NCBI RefSeq assembly: GCF_036880985.1
Contig: NZ_JBAJNO010000009.1
Span: 248,001 to 312,000, forward strand
Direction: 5' to 3'
Length of the DNA: 64,000 nucleotides
Source: Limibacter armeniacum
GTDB taxonomy: Bacteria; Bacteroidota; Bacteroidia; Cytophagales; Flammeovirgaceae
In this document: in pieces, positions 23,823-32,919 of the stretch
Layout: every line of letters begins with the position of its first letter
Numbering within the stretch: position 1 is the stretch's first letter
Made by a program: the position numbers and the translations under genes
Notes under the pieces: generated by a model
Databases searched by the model: none
Told to the model about the DNA's origin: nothing
What the model saw: the letters and a program-made list of their open reading frames with translations, nothing else

Positions 23823-24623
23823 TTATCTATGCAAGGTTTTCAGCGCTTCAAACACTAGACCCGCAACAGTGTGAGCACCTTCAGGCTGAAAGTGTGTATT
23901 GTCGGAAAGCCCTTCAGGATATGCTTCGTATTTGGCAGGAGGTAAATTCATAAAATAATTTGCTGTCACATATGCTTCCCCCTTTTGACTGAATGCATTC
24001 ATTGAAAGCTTATTCAAATCAATAAAAAGAACCTCCATTTCTTTTGCCACTTCCAAAGCTGCATTGGGGTATTCTCCATGTACATTTTCCAAATGCCCAT
24101 CCTTCCAAGGATAGTTTCTGCATACAGGTGTCAGAATAATAGGAGTTGCTGACTTATCCCTTGTTTGTGAAACATAAAGCCTCAAAAACTCTTTATATCC
24201 TTCCACATCAACATATCGTGCAGGTTTATTGACTGCCGCATCATTATGCCCAAATTGCATCAGTACCACATCCCCTTTTTTTAGCTTTTCGAACACAGAC
24301 CTCCATCTTCCTTCCTGAAAAAATGTACGTGTACTCCTTCCTCCACGCGCTCTATCATCAACAATAACACTGTCTGAATTGAATATATTCGTAAAAGTTG
24401 TCAGGTCTGCCTTTTCAAACTTTTCCTGAAATACTTGTCCCCACCCTGTGATGGGATATCTCGTTTTAAAATAATCTTTCCCTACATCATAGTTGTCTGC
24501 ATAATCAGCAACTGTAGAGTCTCCTATCAGGTAAATAACAACAGGTCCTTTCTCAGGTGAATTACAACCTAACAGCATAAGGAATAATAAAGCTATACTT
24601 TGAATTGAGTTGATTTTTCTCAT
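23823..24623 (-). CDS. SGNH/GDSL lipoprotein, rhamnogalacturonan acetylesterase-like (CE12)
   Basis: A 266-residue secreted esterase. A lipobox (LMLLGC, Cys20) marks it as a lipoprotein. SGNH blocks are complete: GDST (34-37), a glycine block at ARGGRST, GHND (125-128) and DNTH (Asp241, His244). The arrangement matches rhamnogalacturonan acetylesterases, which remove acetyl groups from pectin backbones. No other pectin genes are close, so the substrate could be another acetylated polysaccharide. Confidence 0.87.
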   Translation of the reverse strand: MRKINSIQSIALLFLMLLGCNSPEKGPVVIYLIGDSTVADYADNYDVGKDYFKTRYPITGWGQVFQEKFEKADLTTFTNIFNSDSVIVDDRARGGRSTRTFFQEGRWRSVFEKLKKGDVVLMQFGHNDAAVNKPARYVDVEGYKEFLRLYVSQTRDKSATPIILTPVCRNYPWKDGHLENVHGEYPNAALEVAKEMEVLFIDLNKLSMNAFSQKGEAYVTANYFMNLPPAKYEAYPEGLSDNTHFQPEGAHTVAGLVFEALKTLHR

Positions 24624-24919
24624 GTCAAAAAAATCGGTTTTTTTAAGTAATCGATTATCAAAATTTATTGTGTTACAGATTAATTGAATAGTTCAACTAC
24701 CTCAAATCAATTACCCACTAACTCTCTTCATAATTTCACAACATCTATTCAGACATATATAACTACTTCTCCATCAGCATTTTTTCGGATTCAATTATAC
24801 TCATCAGACTCACTCAAATGATTATCTTTTTGGGCTATTAATAAATGGAAAGTGAGTTTTCTCTTTTTTACAACACTTCATATTATAAGAAACAGTATTT
24901 CCTTCTCTTTATATCTTAA
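24624..24919. other. Intergenic region with no gene seen
   Basis: About 300 bp of AT-rich DNA between two minus-strand genes. No reading frame, repeat or clear terminator is visible. Confidence 0.5.
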
Positions 24920-25906
24920 CTAAAACCCTGCAATACGCTCAATCAGCCAAAAAGCCGCAATAGAACCAATGGCATATGGAATAATTTTGTAAGCCCATCC
25001 ATTTTTTGGGATTAAGGGTAAAGTCCATCTCATAATAGCCAGTACAACAAGCACAAATAAAAGTTGCCCCAGTTCGACGCCAACATTAAACATGGCTAAA
25101 GCCAATGGAATTTCATTTTGCGGCAACCCAATACTTTCCAAAGCTCCTGCAAACCCAAAACCATGTAACAAACCAAAACTAAAGGCAACCAACCAAGGCT
25201 TTTTACTGGTAACAGTAGGTTTTCCTTCTTGCACTTTTAAAATTTCTACTGCCAAAAAAACGATACTTAACGCAATCACGGCTTCAACTGGAGGTCCTGG
25301 AAGACTGGCTATCTCCAATACAGAAAAACTAAGTGTGATACTATGGGCAATGGTAAATGCTGTAATCGTTTTTATTAGATTTTTAATTCCAACAGTGAGG
25401 ATGGTTAAAGCCAATACAAAAAGTAAGTGGTCAAAACCCAACAAAATATGTTCTAGTCCCAAACCCACATAGGTTTCCGAAACCTGCCACTTACTTGGTG
25501 TTTCAGGAATACGTACTGAACTCTTTGTCGGCTGTAAGATAAATGTGTGATGTTCTCCATTTAAGAGACGAATATCAACCAAAACATCCATATTAGTAGT
25601 GCTTAGCTTATCAATTGTCAATGTTGTATTTGCAAGGCTTTTATTTCCTTTGAGCTGATAAACACACAACATAAAAGCTTCCCGCATTTTAGGTTGAGAC
25701 GATTCGCTTAAGGAAAACCCTTCTTCAAATTTTGGTTGAATATTCAATACTTTTTCTGCTGTGCTTGGCACTTTCCACAACACCGTATATTCATTGGAAG
25801 AAACTTGTTGAACCTGTAAGTAAGCAGGACGAATTTCATGTGCTATTGCTGTATTAAAAGCCAAGCTAAACAGCGATACCCATAATATTTTGATGTAATA
25901 CCTCAT
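24920..25906 (-). CDS. HupE/UreJ family membrane protein
   Basis: A 328-residue protein with a signal peptide ending near AIAHE, a periplasmic domain of about 120 residues, and then a membrane domain of the HupE/UreJ_2 type. Typical landmarks are GLEHILLGFDHLLFVLAL, TAFTIAHSITLSFSVL, and FSFGLLHGFGFAGAL. Family members are linked to nickel or cobalt uptake in some bacteria, but no urease or hydrogenase genes are nearby, so the transported substrate is uncertain. Confidence 0.88.
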   Translation of the reverse strand: MRYYIKILWVSLFSLAFNTAIAHEIRPAYLQVQQVSSNEYTVLWKVPSTAEKVLNIQPKFEEGFSLSESSQPKMREAFMLCVYQLKGNKSLANTTLTIDKLSTTNMDVLVDIRLLNGEHHTFILQPTKSSVRIPETPSKWQVSETYVGLGLEHILLGFDHLLFVLALTILTVGIKNLIKTITAFTIAHSITLSFSVLEIASLPGPPVEAVIALSIVFLAVEILKVQEGKPTVTSKKPWLVAFSFGLLHGFGFAGALESIGLPQNEIPLALAMFNVGVELGQLLFVLVVLAIMRWTLPLIPKNGWAYKIIPYAIGSIAAFWLIERIAGF

Positions 25907-26099
25907 TCGTTATAGATAGCTTTTCCTGATGACCTCTGAGTTTGTGCCTGATACTGCTTCAGCAAATTATGCTATACCTTTTCTTTATATAAAAAAGGAG
26001 GCAACTTTTTTAAAGGATTTGGTTTCAATGTGTCACACACAATGTAATACACATTGTTATGTAACCATATATAAGGGGTATATTCCTATATACAAAAAA

Positions 26100-26133
26100 A
26101 GGTCCAAGAATCGTAGTGATAATTCTTAGACCT
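26100..26133 (-). terminator. Terminator-like hairpin read on the minus strand
   Basis: AGGTCCAAGAAT (26100-26111) pairs with ATTCTTAGACCT (26122-26133) with one mismatch. On the minus strand the stem is followed by a seven-base T run. It is the first such signal after the gene at 26539-26958, more than 400 bp downstream of that gene's stop, on the far side of the stem-loop array. Confidence 0.5.
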
Positions 26134-26237
26134 ATTCAGGGTTTATTTATCATAGTCCTTTCCAAAATTATCTAGAAAAGTGATTTAAGCAGAGGTATAA
26201 TTGAAATCGGAAGTTTTAAACTCATCGATGGTTTATA

Positions 26238-26437
26238 GGTTCAACTCCTTTGGAGTTGGATAAATGTAATTTACTTATACCTCAGGCTTACGCCTAAGGC
26301 TACTATTGTTCAATCCCTTCGGGATTATTTTTTCATACAGCAAACACCGTTTCCGAAGGAAACAAACCATATTAGCTCCAGATGGCAATCTGGATTTTAC
26401 AGCAATCAATATATCATAACCCTGAAAGGGTTGAACA
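26238..26437. repeat. Mirror-symmetric array of six stem-loops (two inverted ~98-bp units)
   Basis: Six short palindromes with 3-4 nt loops: 26242-26258, 26281-26298 (one mismatch), 26312-26326, 26349-26363, 26378-26393, 26418-26432. Their centres pair exactly around 26337.5 (1 with 6, 2 with 5, 3 with 4). The left half aligns without gaps to the complement of the right half, sharing TTCAAC, CCTTCGG and other blocks. So this is one ~98-bp unit of three hairpins present twice in inverted orientation and diverged. It resembles REP/BIME-type elements; no associated transposase is adjacent. Confidence 0.75.
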
Positions 26438-26538
26438 GGATAACATCATTTAGTAGATCATAATATGTGAAAGGATTAGAGTAGGAAATCTCTATTCCAA
26501 TTCAATACTTGCTTAATACCTGTTTTACGTAACTATAA

Positions 26539-26958
26539 TTAAGCGTTTAGGTAATCAATAATGGGTTCATCTTCTGTAACGATGTGATTTGTAATATGGA
26601 ACACTTCTTTTATCCACGGGTGTTCTAGTCCATCTTTTCTATCTAGCATTTCCCCCAAATTTTTAACATCAGCCCATTGGCACTCTGCTTTATCCATCAA
26701 TCCTACTAGATACTCTCCTTCATTCATCCAAATACGGAATGGAAAAGCAATCCTATCTGCTGGAGTTGACCCTTCCCACCATTTCCCTAAACTAAGTACA
26801 CCATTCACCACCTTTTCTTTATGACCAATTGTATATTGACTATAATACACCGCATGGGCATCCCCGTCTTTATATACAAACCGAGTCAGACGTACAGTTT
26901 TATTGTCACAGCAATTGCAATCGTAAATATCTGGTTTTTCAAATTCAATTTCTATCAT
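26539..26958 (-). CDS. Hypothetical protein, small and acidic, with CxCC motif
   Basis: A 139-residue protein that I do not recognise. It begins with an acidic strand and a CNCCDNKTVRLTRFVY stretch, where a CxCC cluster could bind metal. A GKWWEGSTPADRIAFPFRIW segment is next, and the C-terminus is acidic (IVTEDEPIIDYLNA). There is no signal peptide or membrane segment, so it is probably cytoplasmic. It stands alone, with the stem-loop array downstream. The size and composition resemble small stress or immunity proteins, but nothing proves that. Confidence 0.6.
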   Translation of the reverse strand: MIEIEFEKPDIYDCNCCDNKTVRLTRFVYKDGDAHAVYYSQYTIGHKEKVVNGVLSLGKWWEGSTPADRIAFPFRIWMNEGEYLVGLMDKAECQWADVKNLGEMLDRKDGLEHPWIKEVFHITNHIVTEDEPIIDYLNA

Positions 26959-27173
26959 AATAAAATTACATATATCAACAATTTAGCGTTACCTCAATCA
27001 GCTCCTATACAAAATTCATTTGTGTATCCTCGTTCTCCAAAAGATTGTGTTACACTATAATTCAGCACATCCCCTAACTAACCATTCTACCCATCACTTA
27101 CATCAAATAACCTATTTTACTTACCTCCTTACGTCACCCCCCTTTTTTATATCCATTCTTTTTTGCTTAACCT

Positions 27174-27310
27174 GAACTATGGATTATGCCTCCCTTTTCA
27201 GGACTGAAAATATCACTTACATACGATGGACTAAAGTCTTTCGCTTATAATATTTTGTCCTTTTTGGACTGTTGCCCAAAAAGGAGGAGGTAATGCTAAT
27301 CCATAACTCA
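27174..27310. repeat. Nested inverted-repeat region upstream of the orphan HTH gene
   Basis: Outer arms TATGGATTA (27178-27186) and TAATCCATA (27297-27305) extend imperfectly to GCCTCC/GGAGG on the inside and TGAACT/ACTCA on the outside. Inside lie TTTTCAG-GA-CTGAAAA (27195-27210) and a perfect 10-bp pair, 27258-27267 with 27276-27285. The stretch could fold as one branched structure. The rest of 26959-27349 holds no gene that I can see. Confidence 0.5.
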
Positions 27311-27349
27311 ATTTGCTAAAACTCTGTCCACTAAAAATATATTCCAAAC

Positions 27350-28180
27350 TTGACACTTCATTACGGACATAGAAGACAGCTACAGCAGATGCTGGCAACT
27401 GCCCAATCACTGGCAGCCATTGCCCGTGCCTTGGGGGTGCACCGTTCCACAGTCAAAAGGGAACTGGACAGAAACGGGGAAGCGGATGGCAGCTACTGTG
27501 CTGACAAGGCAGAAAAGAAAGCGCATCTTCGTAGGGTGATTGGTGGGGTCAAATCTTTCCATAACCGTAAACCTATGCCTATGCCGAGGGGTGGCAAGGC
27601 ACCTGTCAAAAACAGGTACCGTAAAAAATACCTGAATTTACCTTTGAAATATCAGCGTTGGAAAAGCCGCAAGGGGCGTATAACCCATTGGTATTGGGAC
27701 TTGAGGAAATACCGCAGAAGATTTGTATCGTTTGGTCAGCTTCAAAAAATACAGAGACGAAATGCAGACCGCCAACGGGACTGGTGGCAGCTGTACCGTG
27801 AAAATGCCAAGCGCTATTTTCTGGGATTGTTTCGGTATGAACCCAAACCCACTGGATTAGGTAAGGCTGTATTACAGAAGGGAATCAGGCTATACATTAC
27901 TAGGAAGTTAAGCAGGTTCCAAAATTGCAGACAGCAACAGGTAGTAGCTGTAGCAACATGCCCAAGGCCTGTTCAGTTACAGAATGAAAAATCGGCAACC
28001 ATGATGGAGGTACTTGTTACGCCCTTCTTTTTAGGAACCTCTCCCCTTTGGCGATCAAACCATACGACAAACAAAGAAGTCGATGCTGTCTCTTTGTTCT
28101 TGGCTCTATTATTTTATGTCTATAAAGGTACAGTACCTACCGGTGCTACCATTTTTGAGGGAAATATCCCCTTCCAATAA
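27350..28180 (+). CDS. Orphan HTH protein, very basic (IS30-like N-terminus, unknown remainder)
   Basis: A reading frame of 276 codons from a TTG at 27350; the first ATG is at 27389 and would cut into the HTH. Residues 1-45 match the HTH_38 domain of IS30 transposases (SLAAIARALGVHRSTVKREL). The rest is very rich in Arg, Lys, Trp and Tyr and shows no DDE domain or other family that I know. Local GC is higher than in neighbouring genes. It could be a transposase remnant with a replaced C-terminus, a DNA-binding accessory protein of a mobile element, or a spurious frame. A strong terminator follows. Confidence 0.5.
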   Translation: MTLHYGHRRQLQQMLATAQSLAAIARALGVHRSTVKRELDRNGEADGSYCADKAEKKAHLRRVIGGVKSFHNRKPMPMPRGGKAPVKNRYRKKYLNLPLKYQRWKSRKGRITHWYWDLRKYRRRFVSFGQLQKIQRRNADRQRDWWQLYRENAKRYFLGLFRYEPKPTGLGKAVLQKGIRLYITRKLSRFQNCRQQQVVAVATCPRPVQLQNEKSATMMEVLVTPFFLGTSPLWRSNHTTNKEVDAVSLFLALLFYVYKGTVPTGATIFEGNIPFQ

Positions 28181-28211
28181 TTCAGGATCAAATATTACAT
28201 CCATTGGAGAT

Positions 28212-28248
28212 AAAAAAATCGGCACGTTTTCGGATGCCGATTTTTTTT
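28212..28248. terminator. Strong bidirectional terminator
   Basis: AAAAAAATCGGCA (28212-28224) pairs with TGCCGATTTTTTT (28235-28247) over a 10-nt loop. It separates the orphan HTH frame from the convergent hydrolase gene and supports transcription of the former. Confidence 0.9.
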
Positions 28249-28400
28249 GGATGTATTGCTCGGGGTGTGTTGCAACTACTCCTGTATGGCTTGTGTGATT
28301 CCGTAGTAAAATCTGCCTTTATTTTTTGCCCTCAATTTTCAGGGTTCAGGTTTTACGCTAAAAATTTATACGTTAATACAGAAGTAAAAAACGGGTGCTT

Positions 28401-29465
28401 CTATTGGTCTAGCCCAAGAAACTTCATTGGTTTAGCCTCCTGAAACTTGGCTGAAGATTCGCCTTCATATATTTCGTTATTTGAAAGACTTAATTTTTTG
28501 ACTGGTGCATTTTCCTTGAAATCCAGCTTACTGAAATCAACCCATACCACATTAGGGTTCAATACATTGTCAAAATAATAGACCAGATTTTTTTGGTCTG
28601 CCACAGTTCTCCATCGGGTAGACGAAATATTGGGTTCATCCGGCATAGAGATGCCAAGTGGTACAGAACAGTTTCTGATTACACCAAACACACTTGCCAA
28701 AGCTGCCCGAATATTGTCAGTTTGGGGAATAGCCTTGATATAGAAGGATGCTCTTACAAACCTATCTGCTGCCCTATTTGTACCCGGCAACATAATATCT
28801 CCCGGGATTCCTTTCCAGTATTTATCAATCGCAAGCTGGTCATCAAATATGGGAGAGTTGGTCATCACGTTATATGACTTGTCGTGATGTACCACCAGTT
28901 TACCACCTATATATTCAAAGATGGCATTGTCTCCTGCCGCATCAGACATGGAAAGATGGATGGTGGTAAAACGGTCTGAGTTGGGCAGCAAGGCAGAAAC
29001 CACCACAAATTCTTCTTTCTGCAATTCAGTGACAGCTTCTGCCACTGTCGAAAAGTTGTCCAACACATACTGTAGCCACATGGATATCGCCAGTCCTTTC
29101 TTTGCGCCCTTAGGGTCAAATACTGGATATTGGCTTTCTGCCAGCCAAAGCAGGTTGGCCACAAGTCCCTTTTCATTCATGCCATCTGTTGAGGCAATAT
29201 CCCAAGAGCTGGTAATCACACTCCCATATTTTGATTGCCATTCCAAGGAAGTGGCACCAACACCTCCATTTCTTTCCATTCCTCTTGGAAAGACCCAAAG
29301 GTTAGCCGGAATATCATCCTTCCAATCCATTGAACGGGCTGTAATAACTGTTTCATTGGGTCCGTGATAGACCACCCTTGTACAAGCAATAAGACTGTGG
29401 CAAAGGAAAAAAGCCATGAACATTATAGCAGTAAAAACCATCTGAATTTTGTTATTGAATTTCAT
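28401..29465 (-). CDS. Linear amide C-N hydrolase (choloylglycine hydrolase/penicillin V acylase family)
   Basis: A 354-residue exported Ntn-hydrolase. A signal peptide (1-27) is followed directly by Cys28, the expected N-terminal nucleophile exposed by processing. Arg44 and Asp47 in ARSMDW, and the Asn in MTNSP, fit the catalytic pocket of the family. NRAADRFVRA supplies a further conserved arginine. These enzymes cleave amide bonds in bile salts, penicillin V or acyl-homoserine lactones; in a non-gut bacterium an N-acyl signal or lipid amide is more likely, but this is inference. Confidence 0.9.
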   Translation of the reverse strand: MKFNNKIQMVFTAIMFMAFFLCHSLIACTRVVYHGPNETVITARSMDWKDDIPANLWVFPRGMERNGGVGATSLEWQSKYGSVITSSWDIASTDGMNEKGLVANLLWLAESQYPVFDPKGAKKGLAISMWLQYVLDNFSTVAEAVTELQKEEFVVVSALLPNSDRFTTIHLSMSDAAGDNAIFEYIGGKLVVHHDKSYNVMTNSPIFDDQLAIDKYWKGIPGDIMLPGTNRAADRFVRASFYIKAIPQTDNIRAALASVFGVIRNCSVPLGISMPDEPNISSTRWRTVADQKNLVYYFDNVLNPNVVWVDFSKLDFKENAPVKKLSLSNNEIYEGESSAKFQEAKPMKFLGLDQ

Positions 29466-29693
29466 GCTGTCAAAATTTTGAATCCGTATTTGGGGTTAAT
29501 GGATGATCAGCCGATTTGGAAAGAAACTGTTGTGATTCTTAAAAAGGTAAGGTGAAAAGTACAGCGAATAGCTTTACGCTAATACAACAATAAAAAATTG
29601 CTATAGTGCGAAAAGTGTAGGATTAATCACACAGATTTTATGCGCTGTTATTACATTGAAAATAAAACTGTATAGGTTGCATTTTTCACCTCA

Positions 29694-30824
29694 CTAAAAA
29701 GCTTCCCTTACAGTCAGGAAAAGTGCAGTCCTATTATTTCCCAGTCCAAAATCTATCCTGAAATTTAACTGCTCTTTCGGCAGCAGACGGAACCTAGCCC
29801 CTAATCCATATACATATTCCACCTCCTTGAAATATGGTGTATCCCAATCAGCCACGGTATTGCCTACCCCAACAAATGCGGCAGCACCGAACCTGCCAGC
29901 AATATGCCTTCGATACTCTGTCTGCAACCAGAATACCTGATTGTCTATAAACTGTGCAGAATTACCAATACTTCGAAGCCTTCTGCTTCCTCCCAAAGAA
30001 GGCAACTTGTAAAAGGGGGCATCACCCACTACAAAACTCCAGAATGCCTGTATACCAATTACATTTTCCTTATTGACAATCTTGTAATAGTCCCGAAGGT
30101 CCAGTGCAAACTGCCCGTACTGATAAGCTCCCCAATACTGTCTGTAATTCACTTTCCAAAGTCTGCCCTCTGTTGGGTACAGGATATCATCTCGGCTTTC
30201 AAAACGAATCTCTGTTCCCAAGCCTACAATAGACCCTCCTCCGTAACCTTCCACTTCTGGGCTTAATAGTTCTCCTGTTATATTTTTCTGGTCTACAAAT
30301 GACAGCTCATAAGCCAACCCTACAAAAAGCTTCTTGGAAATTCCTTTCAGAAATCCACCAATTACACCATACTGGTTGAGGGTATAGGTGCTGATATTGC
30401 TGGAGGGTTTTCCTGTTCCGTAATAGGCTGCCGGAAAACGGTAGACCATACCTGTTGCAAAAATACCCCACCCTGACTTGGTATAGCGAATCAGCTCCGT
30501 ATCCAAGTCCAGCTCATTTTTGGTTGAATAAGAAAAGGAAGAAATCAAGGTGGTGGGTCTGCTGTAAGGTGAGTTTCCATTAGATACCGTATCGTCTAGC
30601 GTAATGACATTCATAAAGCCCAAAGCAAGTCCTGCTTCTTGATCGTAATCTATAATTGGATAAAATGAAATGGTACTGTGCGGACGCTCAATTGTTACGA
30701 TGTCCATCACCTTCTCCACAAAACCCTTTTGCTGCAAGGAGTCTGTGACCTCCTGCCCTATTGCTGACCACTGATAGGCAAACATCAAATAAGTGACAGC
30801 AAAAATTAAAATTTTTTTAAGCAT
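29694..30824 (-). CDS. Outer-membrane beta-barrel protein, BamA/Omp85 (surface antigen D15) family
   Basis: A protein of 376 residues from the ATG at 30824 (a longer start at 30845 adds seven residues before the signal peptide MLKKILIFAVTYLMFAYQW). The mature part has alternating hydrophobic strands and lacks POTRA domains, so it is a barrel-only member. Omp85 marks include RDDILYPTEGRLWKVNYR and LGGSRRLRSIGNSAQF. The C-terminus ends in an aromatic (REAF), typical for barrel insertion. Short Omp85 proteins of this sort occur widely in Bacteroidota; function unknown. Confidence 0.87.
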   Translation of the reverse strand: MLKKILIFAVTYLMFAYQWSAIGQEVTDSLQQKGFVEKVMDIVTIERPHSTISFYPIIDYDQEAGLALGFMNVITLDDTVSNGNSPYSRPTTLISSFSYSTKNELDLDTELIRYTKSGWGIFATGMVYRFPAAYYGTGKPSSNISTYTLNQYGVIGGFLKGISKKLFVGLAYELSFVDQKNITGELLSPEVEGYGGGSIVGLGTEIRFESRDDILYPTEGRLWKVNYRQYWGAYQYGQFALDLRDYYKIVNKENVIGIQAFWSFVVGDAPFYKLPSLGGSRRLRSIGNSAQFIDNQVFWLQTEYRRHIAGRFGAAAFVGVGNTVADWDTPYFKEVEYVYGLGARFRLLPKEQLNFRIDFGLGNNRTALFLTVREAF

Positions 30825-30901
30825 AAGGGATTGATTATGAAACACCTCTCCTTCTTGAACAGCTACTGTCGCTTAAGCATTCAGAACAATGTGTAAATTA
30901 A

Positions 30902-30932
30902 TTGAGACGCAACCATACTACTGCTATTTTTG
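30902..30932 (+). promoter_or_regulatory. Consensus Bacteroidota promoter of the DUF481 gene
   Basis: TTG (30902-30904) is followed after 20 nt by TATTTTTG (30925-30932), an exact match to TAnnTTTG. Transcription would begin near 30937, giving a leader of about 60 nt before the ATG at 30996. Confidence 0.6.
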
Positions 30933-30995
30933 TTTCCTTTCGTAGGTACCCCACCACTTTATCCTCCTCAATACTAGAATTACCCCTCAATATAT

Positions 30996-32003
30996 ATGAA
31001 AACACTGTTTACACTTATTTTCATGGCTTTTATCTGCTTCCCGTTATTGGCACAAAAAGATACGCTGAAGATATCTGATGAAGAAAAGCTTATCGGTGAG
31101 ATAAAGGGAATGGACAGAGGTATTATTACCATGTCTACAGACTACAGCAAGGATGACTTCAAAATCAAATGGGAAGATGTCCAACAAGTCAAAACACACT
31201 CCCATTTCCTGATTTCTTTAAGTGATGGCAGAAGGGTCAATGGCAACTTGACGGGCGTCAGGGGCGAGAATATCCATTTGCTAAGTGGGGAGGCAGATAT
31301 TGAGATTCCTTTTGATGATGTGGTCTACCTCAAGCAAATCAAAGAAGACTTTTGGAGCAAGGTTTACACCTCCATTGATTTAGGGTACAACCATACCAAA
31401 GCCAATAACCTGCAACAGTTCAGCATCGGCGGCACATTGGGTTATTTGACGGAGCGATGGTGGATTGACATGAAATACAATGACATCCGCTCAAGTCAGG
31501 ATGATGCAGCAGATGTACACCGTACGGATGCCAATATTGGATTCAGGTATTTTCTGCCAAGGGAATGGTTCCTACTCGTTGACCTAAGCTTCCTTTCCAA
31601 CACCGAGCAAAACCTTGACCTACGTACCCTCTTAAAATCCGGTCTTGGTAATTACCTGGTCCAGACGAACCATACTTATTGGGGCGTGACAGCAGGTTTG
31701 GCTTTCAACAATGAAAATTTCATGGGAGAAACGCCTGACAAACAATCATTGGAAGCCTTTGCCAGTACAGAACTCAACTTTTTTGATGTGGGTGACTGGA
31801 GCCTGCTGACCAACGTATCGGTTTACAGAAGCATTACAGAGGATAACCGTTGGCGTACGGACTTCAGTCTCGACACCAATTATGACTTGCCTTTGAACTT
31901 CTATATCCGTTTGGGAGGAAGCCTGAACTACGATAGTCAACCTGCCGAAGACGGCAGCAAGTCTGACTATGTAATCAGGACACATTTTGGATGGAAACTG
32001 TAA
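30996..32003 (+). CDS. DUF481 family outer-membrane protein
   Basis: A 335-residue protein with a signal peptide (about 1-19, ending FPLLAQ). Residues 25-115 form a small beta domain that senses or binds (KLIGEIKGMDRGIITM, then SLSDGRRVNGNLTG). The remaining part is a predicted beta-barrel of the DUF481 (YdiY-like) type, ending in Leu after GWK. It is divergent from the BamA-like gene across a shared 170-bp upstream region. Function is unknown. Confidence 0.85.
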   Translation: MKTLFTLIFMAFICFPLLAQKDTLKISDEEKLIGEIKGMDRGIITMSTDYSKDDFKIKWEDVQQVKTHSHFLISLSDGRRVNGNLTGVRGENIHLLSGEADIEIPFDDVVYLKQIKEDFWSKVYTSIDLGYNHTKANNLQQFSIGGTLGYLTERWWIDMKYNDIRSSQDDAADVHRTDANIGFRYFLPREWFLLVDLSFLSNTEQNLDLRTLLKSGLGNYLVQTNHTYWGVTAGLAFNNENFMGETPDKQSLEAFASTELNFFDVGDWSLLTNVSVYRSITEDNRWRTDFSLDTNYDLPLNFYIRLGGSLNYDSQPAEDGSKSDYVIRTHFGWKL

Positions 32004-32020
32004 AAGCGGAGGGATAATTT

Positions 32021-32680
32021 TCACTTCACTTTGATATTGACAAAATCCACCAGCCAAAGACTGTCCAAAGCATGGGGAATAATGCCTGCTTTGATTTGCT
32101 TTTTCAAGTGATTGCCTGTCCGTTCAGTAGTCAAAAATGCCATCAGCGTATATTTCCCTTTTGCCGCAATATTGATTTTACCTTTCCACTTATGGGAAGT
32201 AGCTAGCAGCGACGATTTCTCTGAAACAAATACGGTATCTCCCTGCTCGGCAACAATCCACAACTCCATTTCAGACGTCCCTAAAAAACCTTGAAAAGCC
32301 CCTTCTACATCCACATTGCCAGCACCCACTTCTTGTCCTTCCTTTGGACTTGTGATCAGGCAGCTGTCAAAGTAATTTGGAACAGTAATCATGGTGGGAA
32401 TTTTGTCCTCCCGTTGCAAGAGGTCCTCCAGTTTTCCGTCTTTGTCTTCCAGAATTCCTGCATCCAGATAAAAGCGAATATTTTCGATGGCCTTGTCCTT
32501 ACTGCTTCCTTTTAGGGTTTTTTCCAACAAATGAAGCCTGAATTCATTTTTCTTCTGTTCGTATTCAGCCTTTTTCTGGGTCGTGAAATTTAAGATAGAA
32601 AAGATCCCTCCCAACAAAGCGACCAATACGGTTCCGATAACAGGAAGGATAACTGCAAGATTGGGTTTATTATCTGCCAT
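32021..32680 (-). CDS. Hypothetical membrane-anchored protein with extracytoplasmic Ig-like domain
   Basis: A 219-residue protein of unknown family. One membrane helix (about residues 9-31) is followed by a charged, probably coiled-coil region (TTQKKAEYEQKKNEFRLHLLEKTL). The C-terminal ~110 residues (from CLITSPKEGQEVGAGNVDVEG) look like a beta-sandwich domain. Its 3' end is 17 bp from the convergent DUF481 gene. No function can be assigned. Confidence 0.65.
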   Translation of the reverse strand: MADNKPNLAVILPVIGTVLVALLGGIFSILNFTTQKKAEYEQKKNEFRLHLLEKTLKGSSKDKAIENIRFYLDAGILEDKDGKLEDLLQREDKIPTMITVPNYFDSCLITSPKEGQEVGAGNVDVEGAFQGFLGTSEMELWIVAEQGDTVFVSEKSSLLATSHKWKGKINIAAKGKYTLMAFLTTERTGNHLKKQIKAGIIPHALDSLWLVDFVNIKVK

Positions 32681-32919
32681 AACAGAAAATTAGTCAATGA
32701 GTGTTCTGTATATTGTTATTGAAATTATTTCGAGAAGTGAGGACACTGTAACTTACTATGAATCAAATAGGGACGTAAAGATAAAGTACAATTTACCTGT
32801 TAAGTATATTTAACCGCTATTTACTGCAAAAAGTCGATATCACCTGTTTTTAGCAACGGAAGTCATTGAACTTTTTTGTTAACCCTCGTAAATAGCCTTA
32901 AATGAAACTTAAATCTGTC

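Noticed and set aside
25929-26129. 66-codon open frame upstream of the hairpin array
   Set aside because: It overlaps inverted repeats and the minus-strand terminator and has no coding character.
26238-26437. Possible CRISPR array
   Set aside because: The repeated units are different palindromes, and their arrangement is a mirror image instead of direct repeats with spacers; no cas gene is near.
28083-28443. Open frames overlapping the end of the orphan HTH gene and the terminator
   Set aside because: They run through a strong terminator hairpin and show no protein features.
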